Shown here: one piece after another, positions 1 through 7,646 of the stretch
How the letters are laid out: each line of letters opens with the position of its first letter
Numbering within the stretch: position 1 is the first letter of the stretch
Assembly (NCBI RefSeq): GCF_003259895.1
Contig: NZ_QLME01000002.1
Coordinates: 155,489-219,488 of the forward strand
Direction of reading: 5' to 3'
Source of the DNA: Halanaerobium saccharolyticum
GTDB taxonomy: Bacteria; Bacillota; Halanaerobiia; Halanaerobiales; Halanaerobiaceae
DNA length: 64,000 bases
Translations under genes and position numbers: made by a program
Notes under the pieces: generated by a model
Seen by the model: the letters and a program-made list of their open reading frames with translations, nothing else
Database searches by the model: none
Told to the model about the DNA's origin: nothing

Positions 1-20
1 TCATGGAGAGGAGGAAAATA

Positions 21-836
21 ATGATTGATGCAATTTTAAATTATCAATTTATGCAGAATGCTTTTTTTGCAGCGATCCTGGCCAGCACTGCCTGTGGTTT
101 GATTGGCACAATTATTGTTGAGAAAAAGCTGGTAATGTTAAGTGGGGGTATTGCCCATACTTCCTTTGGCGGAATTGGACTGGGATATCTGCTAAATATT
201 GAACCCATTTATGGAGCTTTTGGCTTTGCGGTTGCAGCATCTCTGGCAATTGCTTCTATTCGCCGCAAAATCGGGACCGGTTCTGATACTTTGATTGGAA
301 TGTTCTGGTCTTTAGGAATGGCCCTGGGAGTATTATTTATCGGTTTTACCCCGGGTTATCCACCTGATATTTCCTCATATTTATTTGGGGATATCTTAAC
401 AGTTCGCAGAATGGATGTCTGGCTGATGGCAGCTTTAACTGTATTTATGATTTTAGCTATCAGCAGTCTTTTTAATTACTGGAAAGCCTATTTATTTGAT
501 GAGGAATTTTTGAGAGTACTTGGTGTTAAGTCAAGTCTTTTAGAAAATTTCTTATTTGTGATGATTGCTCTGGCAATAGTAATTTTAATTAGAGTTGTCG
601 GGATAGTGCTGGTCATTGCTCTCTTAACCGCACCTCCTGCAGCAGCCCGCTTATATACAGATGACCTGAAAAAAATTATGGGACTGGCAATTATTTTTGG
701 ACTTATTTTTTCTTTCAGCGGTTTAACTTTTTCTTATTATTATGATCTGCCATCAGGAGCGGTGATTATCATTACAGCAGCCTTATTTTACTTTGGCTCT
801 GTAATAATTAAAAAGAAAAATACCGCTATACAGTAA
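21..836 (+). CDS. Metal ABC transporter permease (ABC-3 / ZnuB-MntB family)
   Basis: Membrane subunit of a high-affinity zinc or manganese importer. The 271-residue protein is almost entirely hydrophobic, with about eight membrane segments, and has the family pattern of a glycine-rich first half (LSGGIAHTSFGGIGLGYLL) and a conserved ALLTAPPAAARL stretch near residue 200, typical of ABC-3 permeases. I chose the ATG at 21 because the purine-rich GGAGAGGAGG at 5-14 is its ribosome binding site; the in-frame ATG at 3 overlaps that site. The binding protein and ATPase should lie upstream, outside the window. The metal cannot be decided from this subunit. Confidence 0.9.
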   Translation: MIDAILNYQFMQNAFFAAILASTACGLIGTIIVEKKLVMLSGGIAHTSFGGIGLGYLLNIEPIYGAFGFAVAASLAIASIRRKIGTGSDTLIGMFWSLGMALGVLFIGFTPGYPPDISSYLFGDILTVRRMDVWLMAALTVFMILAISSLFNYWKAYLFDEEFLRVLGVKSSLLENFLFVMIALAIVILIRVVGIVLVIALLTAPPAAARLYTDDLKKIMGLAIIFGLIFSFSGLTFSYYYDLPSGAVIIITAALFYFGSVIIKKKNTAIQ

Positions 837-853
837 AATATTGCTTCTTAATA

Positions 854-882
854 TTGACATTTCAGCTTTTAAAAACTATACT
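854..882 (+). promoter_or_regulatory. Sigma-A promoter of the murein peptide operon
   Basis: TTGACA at 854-859 and TATACT at 877-882 are separated by 17 bases. It lies 68 bases before the binding-protein gene, so that gene starts a new transcript. Confidence 0.8.
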
Positions 883-886
883 AGGG

Positions 887-923
887 TCAGGTTGAGAAAT
901 AATTATTTAATTTTTCAACCTGA
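887..923 (+). promoter_or_regulatory. Inverted repeat in the 5' leader of the peptide operon
   Basis: TCAGGTTGA (887-895) and TCAACCTGA (915-923) form a perfect 9-bp stem with a 19-base AT-rich loop. It begins about five bases after the -10 box, so it sits at the transcription start and in the 5' leader. It could be an operator or an mRNA-stabilising hairpin. There is no T-run after it, so it is not an ordinary terminator. Confidence 0.55.
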
Positions 924-949
924 TTTCAAAAAAGAAGGGAGAAAATTTA

Positions 950-2527
950 ATGTTTAAAACGAAAATTTTGGCAATATTCTTTCTATTGGTGTTTTTGTTG
1001 TTGAGTCCGGTTTTGATGGCTGAAGAAGCTGAATATGGGGGGACTCTTTATCTGAGTAATGATACTGACTGGGATACTCTAGATCCCGCTTATGCCTCTG
1101 GTTTTGATGCTGGAGAAATGGCCGTTAAATTTTATGATGGTCTGGTTAGATTTGATTTTTATTCAAATAAGGTAGTACCTGCTCTGGCAGAATCCTGGGA
1201 AGTAACTGATAATAACCAGGTTTTTACTTTTCATTTAAAAAGTGGAGTAGAGTTCCATGATGGAACAGAATTTACAGCTCAGGATGTTAAATATACTTTT
1301 GATAGACTTTATGATCCAGAAGTAGCATCACCTGGAACCTGGGTTTTTCCGATGATTAAAGGAACTGAGGCTGCACTTGCTGGAGAAAGTGATAGTTTGA
1401 GTGGTGTTCAAGTTATTGATGATTATACTGTTAGATTTGAGTTAGAAAAACCTTTTGGCTTATTTTTAACCCATCTTACCCTTCCCTACGGTTTAATAGT
1501 TAATGAGGATCTAGTAGATGAACATGGGGAAGATTTTAGTCAAAATCCTGTAGGTACAGGTCCATTTAAATTTGTAGAATGGGAACATGATGATAAACTA
1601 ATTATGGAAGCAAATGAAAATTATTGGGCTGGTAGGCCTTATGTAGATCGGGTAGTCTATAGGGTTATTCCACAGCCGCTGACTGACATTGCTGAGTTTG
1701 AGGCTGGTAATCTGGACCGAACTGTTATTCCAAATGAGGAAAGAGAGCGCTGGTTAAATGATGAAGAGTGGTCAGATTATATAACAACTATAGCTGATCT
1801 TTCCACATATTATCTTGCCTTAAATAGTGATTTTGAGCCGCTGGATAATCCCAAAGTTAGGGACGCAATTGATTATGCGATTGACAGTGAGGCAATTACT
1901 CATTCTCTATTTCCACATTATGTAGCAGCTAATGATGCAATTCCAGAGGGAATGCCCGGTGGAACAGATGTTGAAATTAAGGGAAATACTGAGAAAGCAA
2001 AAGAACTATTGGCAGAAGCAGGTTATGCTGATGGTTTTGAACTTGATATCTGGGTCAGTGATGGTAGAACGTCTGTTAGAGTTGGAGGCGTTTTACAGGC
2101 CTTATTGGGAAGAGTAGGAATTAAGGTTAACTTAATTAAAAATGACTGGAGTGTTTTCTATAATACTGTTAAAAATGGTAATGCTCCTGCCTATTATTTA
2201 TCCTGGTGGGCTGATTATGCAGATCCATATAATTTCTTAAATGCACTTTATACAACAGATAGAATTCCATTTAATAATGAAGAAATCAATTCTATTTTAG
2301 AAGAGATGGTAGTGACTACTGATAGTAATCAAAGAATAGAATTATCAAAAGAGATAATTAGAATAGCAGAAGAAGTAGGGGATCCATATATTTATCTATA
2401 CCATACAAGTACTTCTTATGTAAAACAGCCCTGGATTAAAGGAGATCTTTATCATCAAATGTACAGTGCTGATAAGCTATTAACCTGGTGGATAGATCAA
2501 GATTTAAAGGCTGAATATCAGGAATAG
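950..2527 (+). CDS. Peptide ABC transporter substrate-binding protein (SBP family 5)
   Basis: Periplasmic binding protein of a Dpp/Opp-type importer, 525 residues. It has a signal peptide (about residues 1-24, ending LMA-EEAEYGG) with no lipobox cysteine. Family 5 hallmarks follow: an early DTLDPAYASG region, FHLKSGVEFHDGTEFTAQDV, YTFDRLYDPEVASPG and VGTGPFKFVEW. The downstream NlpC/P60 peptidase and dipeptide epimerase suggest murein peptides such as L-Ala-gamma-D-Glu-containing ligands as substrate; that is inference from context. GAAGGGAG before the ATG is the ribosome binding site. A hairpin follows the stop codon before the permease genes, and no ATPase gene is present in the operon. Confidence 0.93.
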   Translation: MFKTKILAIFFLLVFLLLSPVLMAEEAEYGGTLYLSNDTDWDTLDPAYASGFDAGEMAVKFYDGLVRFDFYSNKVVPALAESWEVTDNNQVFTFHLKSGVEFHDGTEFTAQDVKYTFDRLYDPEVASPGTWVFPMIKGTEAALAGESDSLSGVQVIDDYTVRFELEKPFGLFLTHLTLPYGLIVNEDLVDEHGEDFSQNPVGTGPFKFVEWEHDDKLIMEANENYWAGRPYVDRVVYRVIPQPLTDIAEFEAGNLDRTVIPNEERERWLNDEEWSDYITTIADLSTYYLALNSDFEPLDNPKVRDAIDYAIDSEAITHSLFPHYVAANDAIPEGMPGGTDVEIKGNTEKAKELLAEAGYADGFELDIWVSDGRTSVRVGGVLQALLGRVGIKVNLIKNDWSVFYNTVKNGNAPAYYLSWWADYADPYNFLNALYTTDRIPFNNEEINSILEEMVVTTDSNQRIELSKEIIRIAEEVGDPYIYLYHTSTSYVKQPWIKGDLYHQMYSADKLLTWWIDQDLKAEYQE

Positions 2528-2551
2528 TCAAATTGACCTGGTAATTTAGAT

Positions 2552-2594
2552 AGCTGTGCCCGTATCTCTTTTATTACGGGACAGCTATTTTCAT
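2552..2594 (+). terminator. Intercistronic hairpin between binding protein and permease
   Basis: AGCTGTGCCCGTA (2552-2564) pairs with TACGGGACAGCT (2575-2586) with one bulged base, followed by a weak T-rich stretch. It lies inside the operon, so partial termination or 3'-end protection of the binding-protein mRNA is the likely role. Confidence 0.65.
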
Positions 2595-2612
2595 TTTAAA
2601 GGAGGCAATTTA

Positions 2613-3545
2613 GTGACACAATACATTATCCGCAGATTATTATTAATAATTCCGGTTCTCTTAGGGGTTCTATTTTTAACCTTTGTTCTGATGTATCTGG
2701 TGCCTGGAGATCCTGTTTTAACTATGCTGGGCCAGCATGCTGAGGATGATATTATTCAGCGCTTGCGGGCTGAGTTAAACCTTGATGCACCCTGGTACAG
2801 TCAGTTTTTTAGTTATTTAACACGAACCTTAAAAGGTGACCTTGGTCGTTCTTACATATCTAGAGTGGAGGTTACTGAAGCCTTAAAACAGAAACTTCCC
2901 AATACCTTTAAACTTGCCTTAGCTGCAATTATAGTGTCTACTATTATGGGAATTGCAATTGGTGTAATCTCTGCTGTCTTTAAAAACACCTGGATTGATC
3001 ACCTGGCAATGACCTTTGCTTTGTTTTTTATTTCTACTCCAGTCTTCTGGTTTGGGATGCTTTTGATTTATTTCTTTTCGATGACTCTCGGCTGGACTCC
3101 AGTTTCCGGGATGGGAGAAGGAAGTTTTAATTTGAAACATTTAATTTTACCAGCAATTACGCTTGGCAGTAGATTCGCAGCTTTTCTGGCTCGTTATACT
3201 CGTTCTATAATGCTGGAAGTGATTAGTGAAGACTATATCAGAACAGCACGCTCTAAAGGTCTAAAAGAAAATGTTGTTATTTTAAAACATGGCCTGAGAA
3301 ACGCCATGATACCTATAGTTACTGTTGTCGGAATGAATTTTGCCTCATTATTAAATGGTTCAGTATTGACCGAGACGATTTTTGCCTGGCCCGGTTTTGG
3401 CCGTTATTTAGTTACTGCGATAAAAAAGCGTGATTTTCAGGTGATTGCTGGCTGTGTCTGGGTAGGTGCTTTAATATTTGTTTTTGTCAATTTAATTGTT
3501 GATATTTTTTATGTAATGCTTGATCCAAGAATCAGTTATGATTGA
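2613..3545 (+). CDS. Peptide ABC transporter permease (DppB family)
   Basis: First inner-membrane subunit of the peptide importer, 310 residues. The N-terminus (VTQYIIRRLLLIIPVLLGV) is the standard DppB opening and supports the GTG start at 2613, placed eight bases after GGAGG at 2601-2605; the longer in-frame reading from 2556 runs through the upstream hairpin and is unlikely. About six membrane segments are seen. The cytoplasmic EAA loop that docks the ATPase is visible as YIRTARSKGLKENVVILKHGLRNAMIPI. It is followed 17 bases later by the DppC-type gene. Confidence 0.93.
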   Translation: MTQYIIRRLLLIIPVLLGVLFLTFVLMYLVPGDPVLTMLGQHAEDDIIQRLRAELNLDAPWYSQFFSYLTRTLKGDLGRSYISRVEVTEALKQKLPNTFKLALAAIIVSTIMGIAIGVISAVFKNTWIDHLAMTFALFFISTPVFWFGMLLIYFFSMTLGWTPVSGMGEGSFNLKHLILPAITLGSRFAAFLARYTRSIMLEVISEDYIRTARSKGLKENVVILKHGLRNAMIPIVTVVGMNFASLLNGSVLTETIFAWPGFGRYLVTAIKKRDFQVIAGCVWVGALIFVFVNLIVDIFYVMLDPRISYD

Positions 3546-3562
3546 TTTAAAGGAGGATTTTG

Positions 3563-4447
3563 ATGTTAAAGTCATTGCCGAAAAACAATAAAAGTTTAAA
3601 ACATAGAGGTTTGTGGTATGATACCTGGAGAAGACTTAAAAATAATAGGGCAGCTCTTTTAGGTTTAATCATGGTTGGCATTTTTATTCTGGTGGCTATT
3701 TTTGCACCATTGTTGGCTCCCTATGATCCAAATGAGATAAATCTAGGAGCTATACTTAAAGAACCATCTGCTGAATACTGGCTGGGAACAGATTATTATG
3801 GTCGAGATTTATTAAGCAGGATAATTTATGGTTCCAGGATTTCTATTAGTGTGGGAGTAATTGTTCAATTGGTTTCTATTTCAATCGGTACTGTTATGGG
3901 GTCTCTGGCTGGATATTATGGTGGCAAAGTAGATATGCTGATAATGAGGCTGGTTGATATTGTAATGAGTTTCCCCAGTCTGCTGCTGACAATTGCGATT
4001 ATGGTTGCTCTGGGCCCGGGACTTTATAATGTGTTTCTGGCCCTGGGAGCAGTCTGGTGGACAAGGACAGCCCGGATTATCAGGAGCGAATTTATGCAGC
4101 ATCGAGAAAAAGAATATGTTGAAGCTGCCAGAGCTCTGGGGAATAATGATTTTATTATTATGTATAAACATATACTCCCCAATTGTCTGGCTCCAATCAT
4201 TATTACATTTACAATGGGGGTTGCTTCTGCAATAATGGCTGAAGCCTCTCTAAGTTTTTTAGGACTGGGAGCACAGGAACCAACTCCAAGCTGGGGTTCG
4301 ATTATTAATAATGGTCTCCAGTATCTGCGCACAAAACCCTGGTACTCTTTATTTCCGGGGCTGGCAATTGCCTACACTGTGCTGGCTTTTAACTTATTTG
4401 GAGATGGCCTGAGAGATGCACTTGATCCAAAAATGAAAAATCATTAA
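3563..4447 (+). CDS. Peptide ABC transporter permease (DppC family)
   Basis: Second membrane subunit of the importer, 294 residues. It has the DppC-type N-terminal cytoplasmic stretch before the first membrane segment, the LAPYDPNEINLG and HWLGTD-like (YWLGTDYYGRDLLSRIIYG) motifs, and the EAA loop EYVEAARALGNNDFIIMYKHI. ATG at 3563 follows AGGAGG at 3551-3556. No ATP-binding subunits (DppD/DppF) follow; the next gene is an NlpC/P60 peptidase. The importer must borrow ATPases encoded elsewhere or they have been moved. Confidence 0.93.
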   Translation: MLKSLPKNNKSLKHRGLWYDTWRRLKNNRAALLGLIMVGIFILVAIFAPLLAPYDPNEINLGAILKEPSAEYWLGTDYYGRDLLSRIIYGSRISISVGVIVQLVSISIGTVMGSLAGYYGGKVDMLIMRLVDIVMSFPSLLLTIAIMVALGPGLYNVFLALGAVWWTRTARIIRSEFMQHREKEYVEAARALGNNDFIIMYKHILPNCLAPIIITFTMGVASAIMAEASLSFLGLGAQEPTPSWGSIINNGLQYLRTKPWYSLFPGLAIAYTVLAFNLFGDGLRDALDPKMKNH

Positions 4448-4466
4448 TGATGAAGGGAGATTGTCG

Positions 4467-5837
4467 ATGGGAAAAACCGAATTTATCAAGTTGGCTCCAG
4501 CAGTAAAAAAGGAAATGCTTAATTATAAGTACTGGCTTGAAAATGATTCTGCAGCAGAGTTGATGTCCGCTGCAGCTATAAAAAGATTTAATCAGCTTGC
4601 TTTTAAAAGAGCCAAAGCTCTGGAGAAGGAAGAATATTATTGTAATTTAAAGAAATTTCCTGAATATTTAAGTACAGAAGAAATATATGAAAAAATATCT
4701 TTTTGTTCAGAAACAAATAAACTCTTAAATTCAGATTATTACAATTTAGAATTAAAGAAGCTGTCCAGAGCCAAAAAAACTGAAATAATAAAAGGACTTA
4801 ATCTCGAAAAGTTACAGAAAAATAAAAGCTCCAGTCAGAAGATTTCTGCTGGAGTTTTAATCAAAAGATCAAATTTAAGAGCTTATCCAGCTGCAGATTC
4901 TTGTATTACAAATGTCAATTCTCCGGAACAGGATAGCTTTCAGTTAACAGCTTTATCTCTAGGGACTCCGGTTTTAATTTTACATAAGAGTATTAATCAA
5001 AAATGGTCATTTATTCAGGCAAAACTTTTTCAGGGGTGGATTAAAACAGAAGATATTGCCTTTGCTGAGAGTAGAACCCAGGCCATTAGTTATCAGGAAA
5101 CAAATGATTTTTTAATGGTTACAGGAAGCTGGGTTGAAACAGAGAGTTATTATTGTTCAAATAAATCTGAGCGACGAGTTTTTCAGATGGGCGATAGAAT
5201 AGCTCTTCTAAATGATTTCTGGCTGAATAATCCGGTTTATAAGGAGAGGGAAGAACTTAAAGATGCGGAAGCAGCTTATCACATTGTACTGCCAGCAAAG
5301 GATAACAATTCCAGACTTTATTTCAGGAGAGAGATTATTGCTTTTAGCAGGGATTTAAATCATGGTTTTTTAACTTACAGCAGAAAAAACTTAATCAGGC
5401 AGGCTTTTAAAATGCTTGGTGAAAGATATGGCTGGGGAGGAATCTGGCAGAGAAGGGATTGCTCGCGTTTTGTAATGGATATTTATAGAACAGTAGGAAT
5501 TGAACTGCCCAGAGATACAGGTTTTCCCCAGGAAAAAATTGCAGCAGGTACTGATTTTAAATTGTCTGGCTCAACAAAAGAGCGAAAAAAAATTATGGCA
5601 GAATTGGAAGCAGGGGATCCCCTTTATCTGGAGGGCCATGTGATGATTTATCTGGGACGCAGAGGAAAGAAAGATTATGTTATTCATGCTGCTGCTGGTT
5701 ATGGGAAGCTAAAAAATGATAAACTGCAGAGCGTTGAGGCCCGGGGAGTATTTATTATGGAGCTCGAGCAGCTTTTTAAAAATGGTGCCCAGACATATCT
5801 GGAGTCATTAAAGCTGGGTAGAAAATTCTTATTATAA
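4467..5837 (+). CDS. NlpC/P60 peptidase with SH3-like domains (YkfC-type murein peptide hydrolase)
   Basis: Predicted gamma-D-glutamyl-L-diamino acid endopeptidase of 456 residues. An N-terminal helical part is followed by SH3b-like segments (about residues 125-290) and a C-terminal NlpC/P60 domain. The catalytic cysteine is Cys332 in RRDCSRFVMDIY, preceded by the conserved GERYGWGG; the catalytic histidine is His391 in GHVMIYLG. There is no signal peptide, so it acts in the cytoplasm on imported murein peptides, as YkfC does in Bacillus. It lies between the peptide importer and a dipeptide epimerase, the same set as the ykf recycling operon. The ATG at 4467 follows AAGGGAGA at 4453-4460. Confidence 0.88.
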   Translation: MGKTEFIKLAPAVKKEMLNYKYWLENDSAAELMSAAAIKRFNQLAFKRAKALEKEEYYCNLKKFPEYLSTEEIYEKISFCSETNKLLNSDYYNLELKKLSRAKKTEIIKGLNLEKLQKNKSSSQKISAGVLIKRSNLRAYPAADSCITNVNSPEQDSFQLTALSLGTPVLILHKSINQKWSFIQAKLFQGWIKTEDIAFAESRTQAISYQETNDFLMVTGSWVETESYYCSNKSERRVFQMGDRIALLNDFWLNNPVYKEREELKDAEAAYHIVLPAKDNNSRLYFRREIIAFSRDLNHGFLTYSRKNLIRQAFKMLGERYGWGGIWQRRDCSRFVMDIYRTVGIELPRDTGFPQEKIAAGTDFKLSGSTKERKKIMAELEAGDPLYLEGHVMIYLGRRGKKDYVIHAAAGYGKLKNDKLQSVEARGVFIMELEQLFKNGAQTYLESLKLGRKFLL

Positions 5838-5878
5838 TTTTCAGGTTATATATTTAACCTTAGTTGGGAGGAAATGAA

Positions 5879-6967
5879 ATGAAAATTACTGATCTTAAAT
5901 TATATAAACTTAATGTTCCTTTAAAAAAAACTTTTAAAACCGCAGTTAGATCGGCTGATACAGCAGAAGAAGTTATAGTAATAATTGAAGGTGAAGCAGG
6001 AATCAGAGGCTTCGGCGAAGCACCTTCAACCGCTGTAATTACTGGTGACACTGCTGAAAGTATTATAGCTCTAACTTCTGGTAAAATTAGAGAGTTGCTT
6101 CTTGGAGAAGAAATAGAAAATCTGGAAAAACTTCATTATTTGATTGAAGCTTCAGCTGTAAACAACTATAGCGCTAAAGCAGCAGTAGAGATGGCTGTTT
6201 ATGATTTATATGCCAGATATTACCAAATCCCTCTTTACAGACTGTTAGGTGGTTACAGTAATCAGCTTTATACTGATTTAACAATTAGTGTTAACTCTCC
6301 TCAGGAGATGAAAAAAGATGCACTTCAGGCGCTGAGTGAAGGCTATAAAAGCTTAAAACTTAAGGTAGGCAAAAACAGTCAGCTTGATTTAAAAAGAATC
6401 AGAACAATTAGAGAGGCTGTAGGGCCTGAAGTAGAAATTAGACTTGATGCTAACCAGGGTTGGGAAGCCAAAGAAGCTGTCCGGATTATCAGAAAACTTG
6501 AAGCTGAAAATCTGGGAATAGAATTTGTTGAGCAGCCTGTTAAAGCTGCAGACATAAGAGGTTTAAAGTTTGTTCGGGAGAATGTTTTAACTCCAATTAT
6601 GGCAGATGAAAGTTTATTTACAGCTGGAGACTGTATAACACTCTTAGAAATGGGTGCCTGTGATTTGCTGAATATTAAATTGATGAAATGTGGAGGAATT
6701 TATAATGCTTTAAAAATCAATGCACTGGCTGAAGCCTATGGAGTAGAGGTTATGCTGGGAAGTATGCTGGAAGCAAAAGTTTCTGTAACTGCAGCTGCTC
6801 ATCTGGCAGCAGCGAAAAAAAATATCAGCCGGGTTGATCTTGATGCACCGGAACTCTTAAAAAATGATCCGGTTCAGGGTGGAATTAATTTTTCTGGTCC
6901 CAAAATTATGATTTCTGAAAATCCGGGTCTGGATATCAAAAAGGTTGATGATTTAATTGAGCTATAA
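5879..6967 (+). CDS. Dipeptide epimerase (L-Ala-D/L-Glu epimerase type, enolase superfamily)
   Basis: Converts L-Ala-D-Glu from murein peptides to L-Ala-L-Glu, which ordinary peptidases can cleave. The 362-residue protein has the muconate lactonizing enzyme fold signatures: the KxK pair in LKLKVGK (near residue 160), metal ligands in RLDANQGW (Asp near 190), VEQPV (Glu near 216) and MADESLF (Asp near 241), and the second catalytic lysine in NIKLMKCGG (near 265). Start ATG 5879 follows GGGAGG at 5866-5871. Last gene of the operon. Exact dipeptide specificity in this subgroup varies, so L-Ala-D/L-Glu is inferred from the neighbours. Confidence 0.88.
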   Translation: MKITDLKLYKLNVPLKKTFKTAVRSADTAEEVIVIIEGEAGIRGFGEAPSTAVITGDTAESIIALTSGKIRELLLGEEIENLEKLHYLIEASAVNNYSAKAAVEMAVYDLYARYYQIPLYRLLGGYSNQLYTDLTISVNSPQEMKKDALQALSEGYKSLKLKVGKNSQLDLKRIRTIREAVGPEVEIRLDANQGWEAKEAVRIIRKLEAENLGIEFVEQPVKAADIRGLKFVRENVLTPIMADESLFTAGDCITLLEMGACDLLNIKLMKCGGIYNALKINALAEAYGVEVMLGSMLEAKVSVTAAAHLAAAKKNISRVDLDAPELLKNDPVQGGINFSGPKIMISENPGLDIKKVDDLIEL

Positions 6968-7109
6968 AAATATAAATAATTTATTTATTTCTGCGTTTAA
7001 AAAATCAGGTATATTTAAGATAACTGGCAGTTAGAATCGGTGAGAAGCAAAAGTCTATTTGTTTTTTAACTTTTAATAATGTAAACTAAAGTTGATGAGA
7101 AAAAATTGA

Positions 7110-7300
7110 ATAGTTTTGAATAAGGGTTTTAGCTGCTGTTTTTGCGTGAACAGTAAAGATAGCCAGCTGAATTAAAACGGGAAAGAGGTGAAAAACCTCT
7201 GCGGTCCCGCCGCCGTAAGGTTTAAAGATAATCAAAATTGCCACTGGGAAACTGGGAAGGCTGATTATTAACTGAACTGAGCCGGAAGACCTGCCTTTAT
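7110..7300 (+). promoter_or_regulatory. Cobalamin (B12) riboswitch
   Basis: The conserved core is clear: ACGGGAAAGAGGTG then CCTCTGCGGTCCCGCCGCCGT (7177-7216), GCCACTGGGAAACTGGGAAGG (7240-7260), and the B12 box GAGCCGGAAGACCTGCC (7279-7295). These match the known adenosylcobalamin aptamer in order and spacing. The 5' edge is approximate. It precedes the nrdD operon, a B12-independent ribonucleotide reductase, so by analogy with known riboswitch-controlled reductases B12 would shut the operon off. Confidence 0.92.
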
Positions 7301-7314
7301 TTATAAACACCAGC

Positions 7315-7340
7315 AACTCACGGGTCATGAGGGGGTGTTA
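7315..7340 (+). promoter_or_regulatory. Hairpin after the B12 aptamer, part of the expression platform
   Basis: AACACC and GGTGTT enclose a nested ACTCA/TGAG(G) pair just after the B12 box. Its position suggests the regulatory partner of the aptamer (kissing loop or switching helix). Boundaries are approximate. Confidence 0.45.
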
Positions 7341-7371
7341 GAGCAGATTTTATTTAAGTTTGATTTATTTA

Positions 7372-7395
7372 ACTGCTGGCAGCAGTAATTTTTTT
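7372..7395 (+). terminator. Riboswitch-linked intrinsic terminator (candidate 1)
   Basis: ACTGCT-GGC-AGCAGT (7372-7386) is followed by AA and a run of seven T (7389-7395). The short stem placed 77 bases after the B12 box fits a transcriptional expression platform. Confidence 0.6.
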
Positions 7396-7493
7396 AAAAG
7401 CCTTTAGCTAAATTGGAGGAGACTGTAGCTTATTCTGGCTTAAGTATAACGAGCTGATTTTAAATAAAATTCTGACAACTAACTTTAATTATT

Positions 7494-7533
7494 AATCCCT
7501 TTCGTGAGCAGCAAGCGAAGGGGATTTTTTATT
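7494..7533 (+). terminator. Intrinsic terminator in the nrdD leader (candidate 2)
   Basis: AATCCCTTTCG (7494-7504) pairs over 11 bp with CGAAGGGGATT (7516-7526), followed by a T-run to 7530. This is a stronger hairpin than the one at 7372 and could be the actual switch or a second check. No clear promoter is visible between it and nrdD. The rest of 7301-7646 holds no gene that I can support. Confidence 0.75.
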
Positions 7534-7646
7534 GCTCATTTTATTAGCAGTTTTTCTAAATTCTATTTTTTAAAGCAGGATTATTTAAATGAATCGAGAA
7601 ATAAGTTAGCATAAGCAAACATTAGTTCGAAAACAGGAGGTAGGAA

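Noticed and set aside
7411-7455. Short frame after GGAGGAG in the nrdD leader
   Set aside because: There is no start codon at the right distance; the only usable TTG overlaps the purine-rich stretch, and the product would be 14 residues without a link to the terminator.
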